Shown: positions 1 to 13,377 of the stretch, piece by piece
How the letters are laid out: each line of letters begins with the position of its first letter
Numbering within the stretch: the stretch's first letter is position 1
Source: Podocnemis expansa
Taxonomy: Eukaryota > Chordata > Testudines > Podocnemididae
DNA: 64,000 nucleotides
Direction of reading: 5' to 3'
NCBI GenBank assembly: GCA_007922195.1
Contig: ML681964.1
Location: 310,001-374,000 of the forward strand
The notes under the pieces: generated by a model
What the model was told of the DNA's origin: nothing
Seen by the model: only the letters and a program-made list of their open reading frames with translations
Database searches by the model: none
Position numbers and translations under genes: made by a program

Positions 1-1569
1 CACTGTTGATTCATATTTAGCTTATGATCCTCTATAACCACCAGATCCTTTTCTAATGAACTCCTTCTTATGCAAACATTCCCCATTTTGTATTTGGGCA
101 ACTGATATTGAATGTGATTTAAATTAATCTGCATAGTACCCCACATAATAAATATGCTTGATAAAAATCTTTAGAGTTTATTCTGTTCTAACTTTAGTTT
201 ACAGAATTTCCCAGTATTACTGTCAAACTTTTATTTTACATATTTTCAAAATGATGTTATACTGAGATTTTGTTTAAAAGCTTCCAGATAAAGCTAAAAT
301 ATACATCGTTTAGTACAGTTTGTGTTTTAGTGGGTACCACTATTCCAATCAAATCATTACTCAGAAATTCACCAGCATGGTGCTAAGAAGCTCTTTACTT
401 GATCATTTGTCATCAGAGATTCCATTCCAGAACACAGGAATAGAATTTTAGCATAAGTCACATAGTTTTCAAAATGTGTAGTTATCTCTGTTTCCCTTCA
501 TTTCCTAGTTACAGATACATTGGTTGATGCTGGGCTCTGGTAAAAATGTTATATATTCCACGCCAAAAGTGATTATATTTTAGTGGTCACTTAAATCAGT
601 TTTATGAATATACAACACATATTTAATATTTTATATAAAAACATGCATTCAATTATCTATTTATATTATGTACTTCCCTGTGGTATAGGCACAAAATCAA
701 AAGCATATTGGGGTTGATGCTTCTAAATAAAAGACATGCATTAGGAAAATGCTATCAAAATGTCTGATGTGTTAACCTCACTTCCGTTCTAAGTATCCCA
801 AGTATTTGCAGCGAATATTTAGAGCATGGCAATTTTACATACAGCATGGCATTTCACCACATACCATAAATATCAGAAGGGACAAAGCAATCAGTGTCTT
901 CGTTTACAATGTGTAAATCCCTAAAGCAAGAAAACCAATCATCAAATAAAAATAGACCAACACAGAGCTAGAATGGTTTCAAGCTTATTCAGGGTCTGAA
1001 TAAGCAGAGACACAAAAAGACAGAGGCAGAAGAGATGTATTAAAATTACAGAAGCATGCATTCAGAATTTCTAATTTGAAATGGTAGTGAAGTGCTCCCT
1101 GATAAGCAGCAGGCGGTAAGAATATTGAAATAAAAAAGCATGTGCACAAGGAATGATAAGTTATTGATGTGTGTTTTGATGAGTCAAACCAAAAGTGCCA
1201 GGAGATCACACACTCTGAGTTATGGTAACCTTCCTTTCTGTTCCTTATTGTACAATTACATAGCTTGCTGGATACTGTCTATGGAAAAACATACTTGTAC
1301 TAACATAACTCATACTTAGGTTGCATTCTGTAGAAGTTTGGTTCACCTGTTTCCATTGGCTCAGATTGGTAACACAATAACAAATCCTCAACGGTAGAAC
1401 TCCATCCAATTTTCTCAGTGAGCAAGCATTAGCTTTATACACAGTAAAATCAAAACCAGAGGGCAGAATGAAAAAAAAAAAAAAATCAAGTTGACAGTTC
1501 ACTTCCCCTTTGTGCTGGACTGACTCAGTCTGCAGCTCTTCCTGGCAGAACTGACAACTTCAGTGCCTG
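1..1569. other. Unassigned AT-rich sequence, presumed ANO10 3' intron
   Basis: No exon, RNA gene or recognisable repeat boundary was seen. Short open frames here have no family resemblance. The stretch is presumed intronic because no ANO10 terminal exon was met between it and 37149. Confidence 0.5.
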
Positions 1570-1674
1570 GATTTTCTGCCACAAAAGCTCATGCAATAAA
1601 TAAATTTGGTAGTCTTTAAGTGTCACAGAACTCCTTGTTTTTTTGCAAAACTAGAACAACATGGCTACCCTTTT
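1570..1674 (-). repeat. Repeat family A copy (minus orientation)
   Basis: The family-A landmarks occur in reverse: CACAAAAGCTCATGC, then TAGTCTTTAAGTG, CACAGAACTCCTTG and finally ATGGCTACCC. The same ordered blocks occur in at least seven other places in the window. This is a reptile-type interspersed repeat whose class I cannot name with certainty. Confidence 0.75.
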
Positions 1675-1747
1675 GGAACTTGGCTCAGATGGGCTCTGCT
1701 AGATTCACTCTACTTATTCCACATTTCTTCCTCCAGACCCACTAGAG

Positions 1748-3608
1748 CAGTGGTTGTCAAACTTTTCTTCTCAGGACACAGCTGAAGAAAACTATTTATG
1801 ACCATGACCCAACAATCAAATTTGATGGGCCCTGGAAGCCACCTAATCTCTGGGCACCCTTCCTGTGTTGTCCAGGCCCCCTTCATGCATGTGTGGACCT
1901 CACCCCAGGTAGGCATTTTTGAGCCCCACCAGCTCTTTCATCACAAACGAAGCACTGCCTCAAATCCACACCACCAACCCAACCTTGTCCACTAGTCACA
2001 GAGAACAACCTTTTCCCTCTAATCCTTTAAATTGATAGCAATTTTAGGTATTGTTTGCAACAGCAGAGAAACACTTTTACCATGCAAAATATAATTGAGT
2101 ACTCTGTTAAAGATTAGCAATGGATACATGAAACTCAACCCCTCGCTGTTGTAATCCTGAGTATGTCACTTTACAAGTTGAATGTACTTTTACGTAGTCC
2201 ATAGGCACGTCCTCAACCTCCATATGTCAATGCATAAGAATCTGAGTTCTCTGTAGCTGTGTTTACAGTGGAACTTCCTATGAATGGGAACATTCTAAAG
2301 GGGTAGCTCTGTTAGTTCAGCAAAACAATCAAGGGGTCCTGTGGCACTTTTAAAGACTAACAAATTTATTGCGTGAGCCTTCAGAGGTAAAAGCCCACTG
2401 CCAGACATGGGAGGAAAATAAATGCAGGGAAGCGTAAGCTTTGTTTGTTCTGCTGAACTAGACTAATGCAGCAACCTCTTTGGATCTTATTAAATTTTGC
2501 ACTGTTTGTAAGGGGTGTAGTAACTGACTTTCTGTACTGTAGCTCCAATGAAGTACTCAGAGTTCTGTATGAACATAACTACGGAGGAATCTTGCCATCA
2601 AAACAACACTGTCCCTGATGGTTTGTGGTCACAGCTGTCTGTGCTTTGAAGACGCTTATTGACAAGTATTCCGAAACAACCCACCCAAACCACTGGACTG
2701 ACGGGATCACAGACAGGGTGCTCATCTGACAGACAAAACATGCAGGAGTTTAACCCCCCCGAGCGGAATTGCTCGTTTCAGCACAGAGCTCCCTGGGAAT
2801 AGGGCTGGCCACCGAGGCCCAGAAGAGGACCCAGGCAGCTGGTACAGGGGTCGCACCACAGGCAGGTCCCTCCACAGGTAGCCAAGCCCAGGCCGCCTGT
2901 CCACAGGCCCAACAGGGCAAGTGTTCCTGCCTGCTCATCTGGGCAGCCCACTACTAACCCCAGTACAAGGAGCCAAGGCCTGACAGGGAGGGGAAGCCGG
3001 AGCCGCCCATGGCCCCCCCCCACCCGGCTTCTATCATACCTGCCCTCCTACATGGCACCACCCAAGAGCCACAGTGCAGAGGACAGACTGCCAAGCAGGC
3101 TCCTTGTCCCCACAGGGGCAGGAACTCACTGAGAGGCCACTCCCGCGGGGCAACGTCTCCAGCACACATGGCATCTTGGGAGCACACACAGCAGGGATGG
3201 CACTTTAACCCTGTGCAGTGTGATGCAAGTGCTACTCCTGCCCAGCTGGGCCTTTGAGGGGAACTCTAACGAATCAGCTAATGCTAAATTCTAGCTCTGT
3301 TTTGTGGGCCAAACGTGCGCGTGCACCTCCGAGACCTTTGGCATCCTTAGACTAGGTAGGAAACCCCCACCAAGTGCAATCAGACAGGGATAGGAGGCAG
3401 CACTGAGGGCTCTGACAGGCATCACCAGCTGGAAACGAGAGGCTGGGAAGGGTTGGTACTAACTAGTGGAAGCCGCTGCTGGCCAAAGATGTGATGTTTA
3501 AGTTGGCTGGATGGAACGAATAACCCTGCCCAGAGGTAGTGCCGCAACCCCATACTAACGGGTCTGCGACCCAGTAGTGGGTCACAACCTGTGGTTTGAC
3601 AACTGCTG
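1748..3608. mobile_element. Non-autonomous hAT-type DNA transposon, 1.86 kb
   Basis: The left end is CAGTGGTTGTCAAAC and the right end GTTTGACAACTGCTG; they are inverted repeats of each other. The 8-bp sequence CACTAGAG flanks the element exactly on both sides (1740-1747 and 3609-3616), the target duplication expected of hAT. The interior is non-coding. It includes a family-A repeat (2297-2476) and a GC-rich part (about 2750-3260) with spurious open frames on both strands. A block at about 1820-1895 is also found in the hAT at 52951-53163. Confidence 0.88.
2297..2476 (+). repeat. Repeat family A copy nested in the hAT element
   Basis: It begins GGGGTAGCTCTGTTAGTTC, continues with GGTCCTGTGGCAC and AAAGACTAACAAATTTATT, and near its end carries an inverted short block (CTGAACTAGACTAATG). 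It lies wholly inside the 1748-3608 element, so it inserted later or was captured by it. Confidence 0.7.
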
Positions 3609-3616
3609 CACTAGAG

Positions 3617-5465
3617 CACTATTCTGTTAGCTACCTCCCCTCAGGCAGTCATACAAAAAATTTTCAGGCAGGGGTACCATATGCTGAGTTAACCCACCTT
3701 TCCAGGTAGTAGTGGTAGAATCTGAGGCATGTAAGGCAGTGCCTGGCAAGACACAGGAATGCTGAACTTTCTGTTCACACAGCAACTGACCAAAGTTTCC
3801 TTTGGGGATTTTATATTTTGGATTTGATGTCACCAAGGCTTCTGATTCATCAGTCACGAGCCACAGAGCAGCTGCAATGACCCAAGAATTGAAAGCAAAA
3901 TGGAAGATGGCCAAAAAAAAAATACCTATTTGTCATATGGCTGCATACCTGCCCCATCCAACTCCTGATCAGTACCCAAACAGTATAATTTTGTAGTATT
4001 TTACATTCTATGACATAGAGGCTCATTTGTGCCATTTGGCAAAGAATTCACTACACTGTGTCAGCAACACCTAACAGGTTTCGCAAACTCCCTAAACCTA
4101 GCAAGTCTTTCATAGGATATCTCCATAAAGAATATCATGTAAATTATCTAATAAAAGCTGATTTCATACTGATTCTCAATCACTGTGAAATGTATGTACA
4201 CATATTATTTAAAGAGTTGTGTATATGGACTGAAAAGATGTTTTAAAATCTGTACCCAAGCATGATGGACAAACAGGTGGCGGATCAGATAAAGAACACT
4301 GACTCACCTTTCTCTCTGTTGTCTATGTAAACTAAGCATGATAACCTAATACAACTGACGCCAAAAGTGCACACAGCATAAAGAAAAGAGGACAAAGGGA
4401 AGATACCAGAGCTTAAATTACAGGGTCTTGTTCTGTCTCTGAAGTGCAAAGGCAATGAATTTTGGAGATATGACAAGATGGTTGAAAGGACACCCATTTA
4501 ATACTTCCACCAAGAAAGCAGAAAAGACAGTGCTTTCTGCATTCATGGAAGTTGAATTCCAGACATGTAGGCTGGTATCACTGGATGGTTTGCTACAGGC
4601 AGAAAACATTTTAGACAAGGATTTTAGTTTTCTAAATTTAAACTCAAAAAGGCATGGTTCACTTTTGTCTTATATGTAACCATTTCTGTTTCCATTATCC
4701 TTATTCACTGTTTCTTAAATCTTAGCCTTTGATAATAAACTTATGATTGTTTTCACTGTAAATATGATTCAGTGCTGTTATATTATAAAGGACTTGACCC
4801 TGAGTTGTATCAGTCAAGCTCTGGATATGCTATTTTCTTGGGGGCAATAAAACTGGTAATTTGTGAGTGTCCAGAAATGGGGTAAATGATAGAAGGATGT
4901 TTTCACAGGGGCCCAGATTCATCTGTTATTAACCTGTAAGGAAGAGTAATGGCTGGCAGAGTCCAGAGAAAACTGTTTGGGTGGCTAATGTATTGGTGGT
5001 GCCAGGGTACTGACATCCAGTTAAGCACAAGTAAATCTTCCTCTTGCTGTAGGCAGGGGGTTAACAAGCTGACTCTCAATCCTGGGCACCCTGAAAAAGT
5101 GTCACACACACACAGTATTAATTCTTTCAGATTCTTTCACTTATACAGGTTATTGACTTCTTTTGGATCACTGTCTCTATATTTTGCTAGGGGTGGGTAG
5201 GAGAAATACTGACACACACACATTCTAGTACACTGCAAGCAACAGAGGCCTGTGCTGTTTTTCCCCCCATCAACTTATTTAATTAAAATGCTCTAAACAA
5301 GATTAAGTTCTTCTACTCAATATTTATTACTGTTTCATCCACTTTGAATTAGAATACAGGGAGTTTGAAACAGACTGAGAGGTTATCTAGTTACAACAGC
5401 TTTTATTAAATACTTCCATATCATCTGCATAAGTGTCTAAAAAACCCCAAATTCCAAAGGGGCAA
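3617..5465. other. No gene or repeat recognised
   Basis: Ordinary AT-rich intron-like sequence. Open frames of 60-95 codons (3627-3914 and 4455-4679, for example) show no family features. Confidence 0.5.
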
Positions 5466-5622
5466 TCATGCTAATCTAGTTCAATAAAACAAACAAGGAG
5501 TTCTGTGGCACTTAAAGACTAACACATTTATTTATTTGACAAAGTGGGATTTTCTCCCATGAAAGTTCATGCAACAAACAAATTTGTTAGTCTTAAGAGC
5601 CACAGGACTCGTTGTTTGTTTT
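5466..5622. repeat. Repeat family A foldback copy
   Basis: Two arms of the same repeat stand head to head. The left arm has ACAAGGAGTTCTGTGGCAC then AAAGACTAACACATTTATT; the right arm has CAAATTTGTTAGTCTTAAGA then GCCACAGGACTCGTTGTTTG. The arms, about 60-70 bp each, can form a hairpin across TGGGATTTTCTCCCA. Confidence 0.75.
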
Positions 5623-6242
5623 AAAAAAACCCAAAACTTCTTGCAGCCATAATCTTCTTTGAGGGCCTTTAATCTGCTCATGCTCTAATCAACAGAATTT
5701 TGCCTTTTTGTTCAATAGGGCTACAATCAGACTATCACATATATACCTTCAATTTCAATAGCAAGTGTACTGGAGGGGAAGTAATTTCCCCTTTCTCTCT
5801 GCATTTCTTCTTGGAGCTGGGGCTGTGATTCCCAGTTTGAGTAGATATATTCACACTAGCTCTCACGGAACTAGTGTGCTAGAAATGGTAATGGAGCTGC
5901 AGCAGCATGGACAGCAGCAAGCAGCACCTACAAATCAGTCCAAACAAAGTGGGTCTGGTTCTCAGAGTGGCTGACTCATGTCACTGTTGCCCATGCTACT
6001 GCAATTATACTACTAATTTAGTGAGCTAGCATGAGTATATCTGCTCAAGCGGGTAATCACATCCACAGCGCAAACTAGCCTAGATGTGGACGAAGTAGGG
6101 GAAGTGGGAAAAAGAACAATACTTAAGTGGGTGAAAGAGGTAAGATAGAGAGGAATGGAGGAAGACTGTAACTGGGAAGTAAAACATAAGGAATTGGAAG
6201 AGGAAAGATGTCAACAAAGGATTGACAAGAAAGCATGTGATG

Positions 6243-6318
6243 AAGTGGGATTTTCCCCCACAAAAGCTCATGCGATAAATAAATTCGTTAGTCTTTAAGT
6301 GCCACAGGACTCCTTGCT
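6243..6318 (-). repeat. Repeat family A partial copy (minus orientation)
   Basis: AAGTGGGATTTTCCCCCAC, AAAGCTCATGCGATAAATAA, TTAGTCTTTAAGTGCCACAG and GACTCCTTGCTT follow in the usual family order, reversed. Confidence 0.75.
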
Positions 6319-8794
6319 TAATTTAGCAATTTGATATAGAGCTCTTTCACCTCCAGTTTTCTGGTTCTAATGTGATCCAGACTAGAAATAACTGAAAATC
6401 ACTTGATGACTGTCACTCATTGATCTGTGTGAAATGAGCTCTTAGTAGCATAATAATAGGGTCTAAATGGCACTCCAATAATTTCAATAAACCTAACATC
6501 TACTGAAGGCCAGGCTACCCTTCCACATTCTATAGATAGCATGTCCAGAACTGCATAGCAAAGCTTGTACTACCAATTCCTTCACTATACAGGATCCACG
6601 GCCTTCAGTTTCCAAGGATATCAAACTGACATTCACAGACAATTTTTTGTTAATAGTTACAAGATTTAAATAATTTTTTTAGGAAGAGAACCTGTGGCTC
6701 TCCCATGCATATTGGAGTCTAAGCCTTCCAGCAAGGTTTTTTTTTTTTTTTTTTTTTTTAATCTGTATACTATTCCCTTTCCAATTTAATATTTATCAGA
6801 TGCCTGAAAATAACATTTTTTGTGAACTTTCCTGTGGAATTGGAATGGGGGACCAGCAACCTTCAACTGCCTACTGCCATCTCAAGTCCTCGATTTTAAA
6901 AATGTGGGTCTAGTATTCCAGCACTTCCCAGTTCACTGCTTCTTGCATTGGGAGCTCATTATCACAGTTTACCTTAATTACTACCTAGTAGGCCCATTCT
7001 GCTCCCCTCATTATGCAGTCATATATCTCTACCCCTGTGCCCTTTTGGCATGCTAGAACTCACTTGATACTATCTGCTTTATGCTTCAATTTCCTGATCT
7101 TTGAAGTTGAAGTTTGGTTTTAATAACAACATATTACAATAAAGGGTCTTTTGGAGGTCAATATTTTCGTTGTTGAAACAGGATGTTATACTTTCTGAAT
7201 ACTTCCTTAGTATTTAAATTAGTCTAAATAGTGTTCAGAGGCTCTATACTCAGCATTCCTCTATACTCAGCATTCTGTACCCAGGTCTTTATTCCAATTT
7301 TCCCTCCCTTACATCCTATATCAAAAGACTCACACAACTACTGGCTATTGACCCTAGAAGTTTGAATCTGTGGTTTGAAGAATGGGGAACATATATTACA
7401 AAACACACTTTTTTTTTCAGTTACTTTAGCCACATTCTCAGGCAACCTGGCTTCTTGTAAAATTTAAATGAGGGGAATATTTTATACAATGGACATGCTG
7501 ACTACTATTTAAAAAAAAAAAAAACCAGAAAGCCAGCACAACATAAAAAAGTCTAGGCATGGCGAATTATTACTCTATGTAAATTACGTATTTATATAAA
7601 TACACACCAAATACAATACATTTTTACTTAAAATAAAAATAGGTGAAAAACACTTCCCGTTTGCTACAAGGGAAATTCATGCACTGATTTTTATGTAAAG
7701 AATCCTATTCTTAAAATATTTTAAGAAACAGTGGAATACTTCCCTCTAAGGTAAGTCACAAACACAGACCATGTGCCAACAACAAAGCTGATTCTGAACA
7801 AGCCAGCTTCGTATCACCTCCAGAGGGTAGTCTGCAGCTGTCACAGCAGCCCAACAACAGAGCCAGCCAAGAGACCGACAAAAAAGTAAAGAATTAGTCA
7901 GGGTTTGGGAGCCAGATCTTGGCATCTGGGTACTGCAGCTGTGTAGTGCACTCAATGCGAGGTTTCAGTGTTGTCTGCAGCACTTATAAACATTTACAAT
8001 GAAAAAAAGGGAGTGGTGACCCCTTACATTACCCAGCAACAAGAGCCAGGTCAAAGCTGAAAAGGGATACATGCCACCATTTGCTTTGTCACTGCATTAC
8101 AATTCAGCTGTGTCACTTGAAGTGCCTAGAGCGCTGTATGCAAATTTACAGTTATGTAGCAGTTTGGAACATTAACTTTACCAGGAGCTCGACCACTCAC
8201 AATATCAGTGAGCAACTGAAAACAGAAAATATAAACAAATTTTCTTTAAACTATTAGGCAAAAATACAAATACTATTATACATTCCCCCCCCCCCATATG
8301 TGCATTTACAAAAAAGAAAGCCACAACCAGCACAACACCATATTTTTTCTTGGCAATACATCAACACCTGCAGCAGAATATTAATAACACTATCACAAAT
8401 AACCAGGCTAATAGCGTCAACCTGGCAGAGGCAAAAATAAATTTGTTATATATAATGCAATCCTTTGAAATTTTTAGCATCATAGCAACTTCCCCACCCC
8501 AAAAGAACAAAAAATTAAAGAACCAATTTAACAAGTCCCATAAGAGACCAAACTTAAGATCTGAGTTTGGTTCTTGACTCCTGAACCAGAAATATGTTTA
8601 ATCCCTAATGGATGCAAAGGGAATACATGTACTATTGCCTGTTTTGCAATGATAGACCAGCCTTAATCGGCTTTTGATAGAGGTGTATACAGGCCTCCAC
8701 ATCATTTCCCTGACACAAATAGCAGCAACAGCAGAAGATCTAGAGTGGAGCCACCAAGATTTTTGTCCTATGCTATGTATCTGCTTGTTTTGAG
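6319..8794. other. No gene recognised; simple-sequence runs
   Basis: The stretch holds a T run at 6737-6759, an exact 17-bp tandem duplication (CTCTATACTCAGCATTC twice, 7242-7275), an A run near 7510 and a C run near 8286. No exon or element boundary was seen. Confidence 0.55.
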
Positions 8795-9266
8795 CAGGGA
8801 CAGATTTCCAGTTAGGCACATTAGGCAGGTGCCTAGGGGTTACAGCATTCCAGGGCACCTTAACAATGGTGGATTACCACTCAGGACAACAAGATCAGTG
8901 CTTTGGGGCCCTCGCCAGTTCCCCCTCACCCCACCCCCGAATGCTGGAATGCTGGCCCCCATCCCCTGCTCCTCCTCCACATCCCCAAGGTCTCTCAGCC
9001 CTGCTCCTCCCCCTCCCCCTGAGGCCAGTCACCTGGCCAGGCCCAGTGTACTGCCCCTTGCCCGGAGCTGGCCAAGTTAGTCATGCCATCCTCTCTCTAT
9101 CCACCACCCCATGCAGAGCTGACCCATCCAGCCCCTCTCACCCAAATGGTCCCAGTATTGCCCCACCCCACATGAATGCAAAAAACAAGAAGGTCAGCTG
9201 TAAGCAGGGAATTGGGGTACTGAAAATTCTGTGCGAAGGGCTGCATAAGGTGTAAATCCAACCCTG
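8795..9266. mobile_element. Non-autonomous hAT-type element, GC-rich core
   Basis: The ends are CAGGGACAGATTTCC and (reverse complement of the right end) CAGGGTTGGATTTAC, so terminal inverted repeats are present. The flanks GTTTTGAG and GTTTTTTT are only a partial target duplication, so the boundaries are less certain. The GC-rich interior gives 110-130 codon open frames in overlapping phases. I reject these as genes. Confidence 0.65.
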
Positions 9267-9799
9267 GTTTTTTTATGTACAACTAGATGACATGGAGGTA
9301 AAAATCCTGGTGTCTTATCTATTTGAGAGCTCCCATTGTTATCAACATTGGAGATGCACAACTCATATCACAATGGCAGGAAATTTTAAGAAAAAACTCA
9401 GGATAGACACAAGTGCTATTTGCAAGACCCCCTAAAAGGGGAAAACATTTCAATGAATAAGAACAATTCCCTTACTTCTCTATTTACTTAACCTTGAATG
9501 CCTATGTCTACAAAGCCTAAAACCAGTAGCAGTTTTCAAACTCATCTTCACTCAATCGGTACTCACAAACCAGGCCACTGCCAAAAATTTAAAACAAGAA
9601 CATGCAATCAAAATATTCCAAAAAAGGTCTTATATCCCCCAATTACCATTAAGGGTTTATGATCAGGAAGGAGAGGAAACCTGCACCAGAATTTTAATCA
9701 ATACTGTAAATGATCCATATCCTCACTAAAACTCATTCAGTAGAAAGTATTCTGACACACAAAAGTCCTCTTTAAAGTATTTACAGCTAAGCAGTGTTA

Positions 9800-10985
9800 C
9801 TGGGTAGCTCTGTGTTCTTGGAGAATTAGGGCATAGTAACCAGCCACTGAGACTCACCCCCTCCACCCATCACCTTCAGCCTCTGCTTGAACCAGAAACC
9901 AGAAACAATGAAAGGCAGTGGGAGACACTCCTAAAACCCCTTTGAACAAGGGTGCTGGAATTAAGGCAATCCCTCTAGCCTCATCTACATGGAAGCTGTG
10001 AACTATTAGCATACTGGATGGACGTCAGAAACTTCATTTGCATCAAGGATGGAACCAGAATTAGCATACTGAATGGAGAACCAAGCTCCAAGGCAGGAGT
10101 CGCACTGAACTCTGGGACTGGCAAAGCAGAGGAGTACTGCATGATGTGGGACCCCTGCTCCTGAGACAAAGGAACTCATGTCTGCACACACTCAGCTCAG
10201 CAGTTATCAGACCCATTCTAGTCAACAGATCTTCAATTGATATCCAACATATTGAATCTGCCTGATTGCACTGTACGCTCCCTCAGAGGAATGCCACCCA
10301 TCACCAGGAATGGTCAGCTCCTACTGTCCACCTAAACAAAACACTCCCATATACTCCCTTAAGTCATTATTTACCACCAAAACAACCCCAGTGTTCTAGC
10401 TTGAACCATTGTTTCTTCCCTACAAAAATCCCTACCCAAGTTCCACATGTGAGTTAATTAGAGGGGTAGTGAGTTCTCAATCTGTTCTGATGCCTAATCT
10501 GTTGTCTGGACTGCATCAGATCCACTGGGACTTCACCTTCTCCTTGCCAATCATGGTGGAGGTTCTGCCTGTCTCCAGCACTCCAGACCCTAAGCTGAAT
10601 AGCCTGGTTCCTGGGTACCTTTGAGCTGCACTGAGTGGTGAGATAACTCCCCCCACCCCCACTTGCTTCTCTCTTCTTTTTTTTCCCCTCTTAGTCCAAC
10701 TATAACTTTCTAAACCTGATCCTTTGTAATCCACTTGGGCTCGCTTTCCCCAATACTATAATCGAAACTGGGTAATACTGTAACTGTTTGATCATTTTCC
10801 TCTTTTTGTATGGGTATTACTATTGTAACTGTTTGGGCATTTTTCTTTCCTTTTATCATTATTCATAAGTTTTATGTACTTGGCAATAAAGTAACTTTCC
10901 TGATCAAGCTGGCTGCCAGACTTCCTCTCTGTTCTTGGCTTCCCTATATTGCTTTGCAGCAACACTCCTTTACCTAGCCAAAGAT
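9800..10985 (+). repeat. Possible LTR-like retroelement fragment
   Basis: A long stretch of pyrimidine-rich sequence ends with an AATAAA signal at about 10886 and then about 100 bp ending ...TTTGCAGCAACAC. This resembles the 3' part of a long terminal repeat. I could not find a second LTR, a primer site or coding remains, so the class is a guess. Confidence 0.3.
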
Positions 10986-11050
10986 CCCTGTGATGCCCAG
11001 TTCCTTGTAAGGTTTCCTCATTAAGGGGTTACCAGGGTGCTGAACCTGTG

Positions 11051-12110
11051 GCATATAAGGGTGACAGCTGAAAGTGCTGCTTTGACCCTGTAGTAACCCT
11101 TGGGGAGGAAGGGGGTTAACCATCTGGTCAGTGAATCCCAGGACAGCCAATAGGAATGAAGCACAGCTTTTTGAATGGTAACAGCAGCCTGGCCTGGGCC
11201 TGTTTGGAGGCAGCAGAGCTCCTGGAAGGATCAGGAGGAGGCCAGAGGGGCCTGAGGAAGAATCCAGCAACATCCTTACCAGAGATAAGTTAAGTTTGGT
11301 ACTGACCAGGCGTGAGTAGAACAGGGAATGTGTACTTAGATGCGGTCAGGGTATTTTCTTTGTTTTTGGCTTGTTTTTTGGACTTCTCTGTGCTGAGCAC
11401 ATGTACCCCTCCCACTACCCTGTAACTACCTAAGTTAGTTCCCAGAGAAGCAACTCTCTCTGTTTATCTGTTCTTTTTGATTAAAGATTTTACCTTTTAA
11501 TAAGTTCTGGTTCTGTTCCTGGTAGGGCAAGAGGTTTGTGTACATGTGCCTTGGACTGCACAGGCAGCTACTAGAGGGAACCCTGTTCCAGTTCCAGCTC
11601 ATATTGCAGCTGGGGTCTAGTCACTTTCCTGAGAAAGGAATAAACAGGATTGCAAGTACCTCACAGGGAGGAATTCCCAAATGCGCCTTCCTGGGTCTTA
11701 AGAGGGTTTTTTTTTGCATTTGGGTGGTGGCAGCGATACCACTCCAAGGCCAGGAATTGGAGGCCTTGGAGACTTTTAAGAGCAGGCTTTAAGGCCAGTG
11801 GCTTTTAAGGCCTGTTGCAGGCCCCCACCTTCTGCACTCAGAGTGCCAGAGTGGGGAAAAAGCCTTGACAGACCAAGCCAGTGGAGTCCAGGGACATATA
11901 AGGGTGACAGTTGAACATGCTGTTTTGACCCAGCCTCACTGAGTCCAGGGGCATATAAGGGTGGCAGCTGAAAGTGCCAGTCTAGTCCAGTGCAGTACTG
12001 GGGCACATAAGGGTGGCAGCAGAGAAGTGCTGTGTAACCCGGCCTGTGAGTTCAGGGACACATAAGGGGTCAGCTGAGAGTGCTAATAGACCCGGTCCAC
12101 TCAGTCGCAA
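11051..12110 (+). repeat. Tandem repeat, unit about 55 bp, with an outlying copy
   Basis: The motif CATATAAGGGTGACAGCTGA recurs. One copy starts at 11051. A cluster of four degenerate copies starts at about 11894, 11951, 12004 and 12059 (spacing 57, 53 and 55 bp). Each has the order CAYATAAGGGTG, then AAGTGCTG, then GACCC or ACCCGG. The 800 bp between the first copy and the cluster hold an AT-rich stretch near 11480-11510 that could be a polyadenylation region of a retroelement. Confidence 0.6.
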
Positions 12111-12299
12111 TTAGAAACCCAGTCATGGGAAATTTAGGTCCTGCAAGGGTGGTTCCATTGGGAGGGATTTGCAGAAGCAAGTAGTAAGCTCCACACAGAG
12201 ACAAGTAACACAACCAGTACACTAATAGAATTGCAACCTCCCTCCCTCAGAGGAAGTAACCCTAATAAACGAGCAGACCCCAAGTTGATGGGCAAAGTT

Positions 12300-13377
12300 G
12301 GTAACAGCAGTCTGAATGTGTACTTCTTAATAAAAAGATAGAAGAGGAAACAATGATAAGGTAATTGGAGTTTGTCAGAAAGTGGAGGCTTGTGCTTGCT
12401 GAAGAGATGTATCCTATTTTTTGGAGCAAGTTACTGCATTTAAAGTGTTCATATAAGCTTTATAATAATCTTTCTAATACTTCATATTTCTTGTAGTCAC
12501 CAGTGAATGTAAAGAATTTCTTTCCTCTTGTAAAATGCAATTTATTTGAAGCCAGACACCTTACATCATGAGTCAGAATTATACAGGAAGTTAGAGGGGA
12601 AAGTTTCTTGTGAAATGGTCTGTTTGTTCATAACAATGCCGCCTTCATTTGCTGCTTGGATCTTATTTCCTAACACTGTTTTTTCTGCTAATTTATATAT
12701 GGTAATTACACAGCTACAACAGTATCCCAAGTATTTTTCCTGATACTAATTTATACCTGAACATGGAATAAAAATATAATTAAAAAATATGATGCTTCTG
12801 ACTGCCCTCATTGGAGCAAAAATATGACAAATTTTTAAAATAATTTTATGAAATATTTTCCTGTATATTTTCTCTTATATTTCCTTACTGTTTACAAGAC
12901 TTTATGCCAAGCTACAGATTGTTCTTATAAGCTAATTTTATTCCCAAAATTCAGAAAGCTAGTTATATGAGGCTGCTAGGTTATGAAATACTTAATATGA
13001 AGATTTTTGGCTTTACTGATACTATTGTTTTTTACCTTCTGATTTCCTTATGTACAATTTTTCCCAAAGTTTTCCTTAGGTACTGTGTGTGTATCATTAA
13101 AAGACAAAATAAAACCTCCTCTCCAACGCACAGAATTATACCAGCAGACTAAATACTCATATGCCCTCTAGTGGCAGAGTAACCTTATTTTAAAATTTAT
13201 CCTTAAGACTTTCTATACACCTCTCTAACAACTGAAGTTGCTTTCCCATATTATTTAAGAAGTGAAATTCAGCCCTTCACAACCACTTTTTGAACTTTCA
13301 TGAAAGTTATCCAAGAGGACAATCTTATACTTCAGTTGACTTAAACCCTGGTTATATGATTTAGTAATTAAATATAA
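12300..13377. other. No gene or repeat recognised
   Basis: AT-rich, low coding potential. Nothing identifiable was seen on either strand. Confidence 0.5.

Noticed and set aside
8745..9282. 111- and 129-codon plus-strand frames
   Set aside because: They are two phases of the same proline-rich GC stretch inside a hAT-type element.
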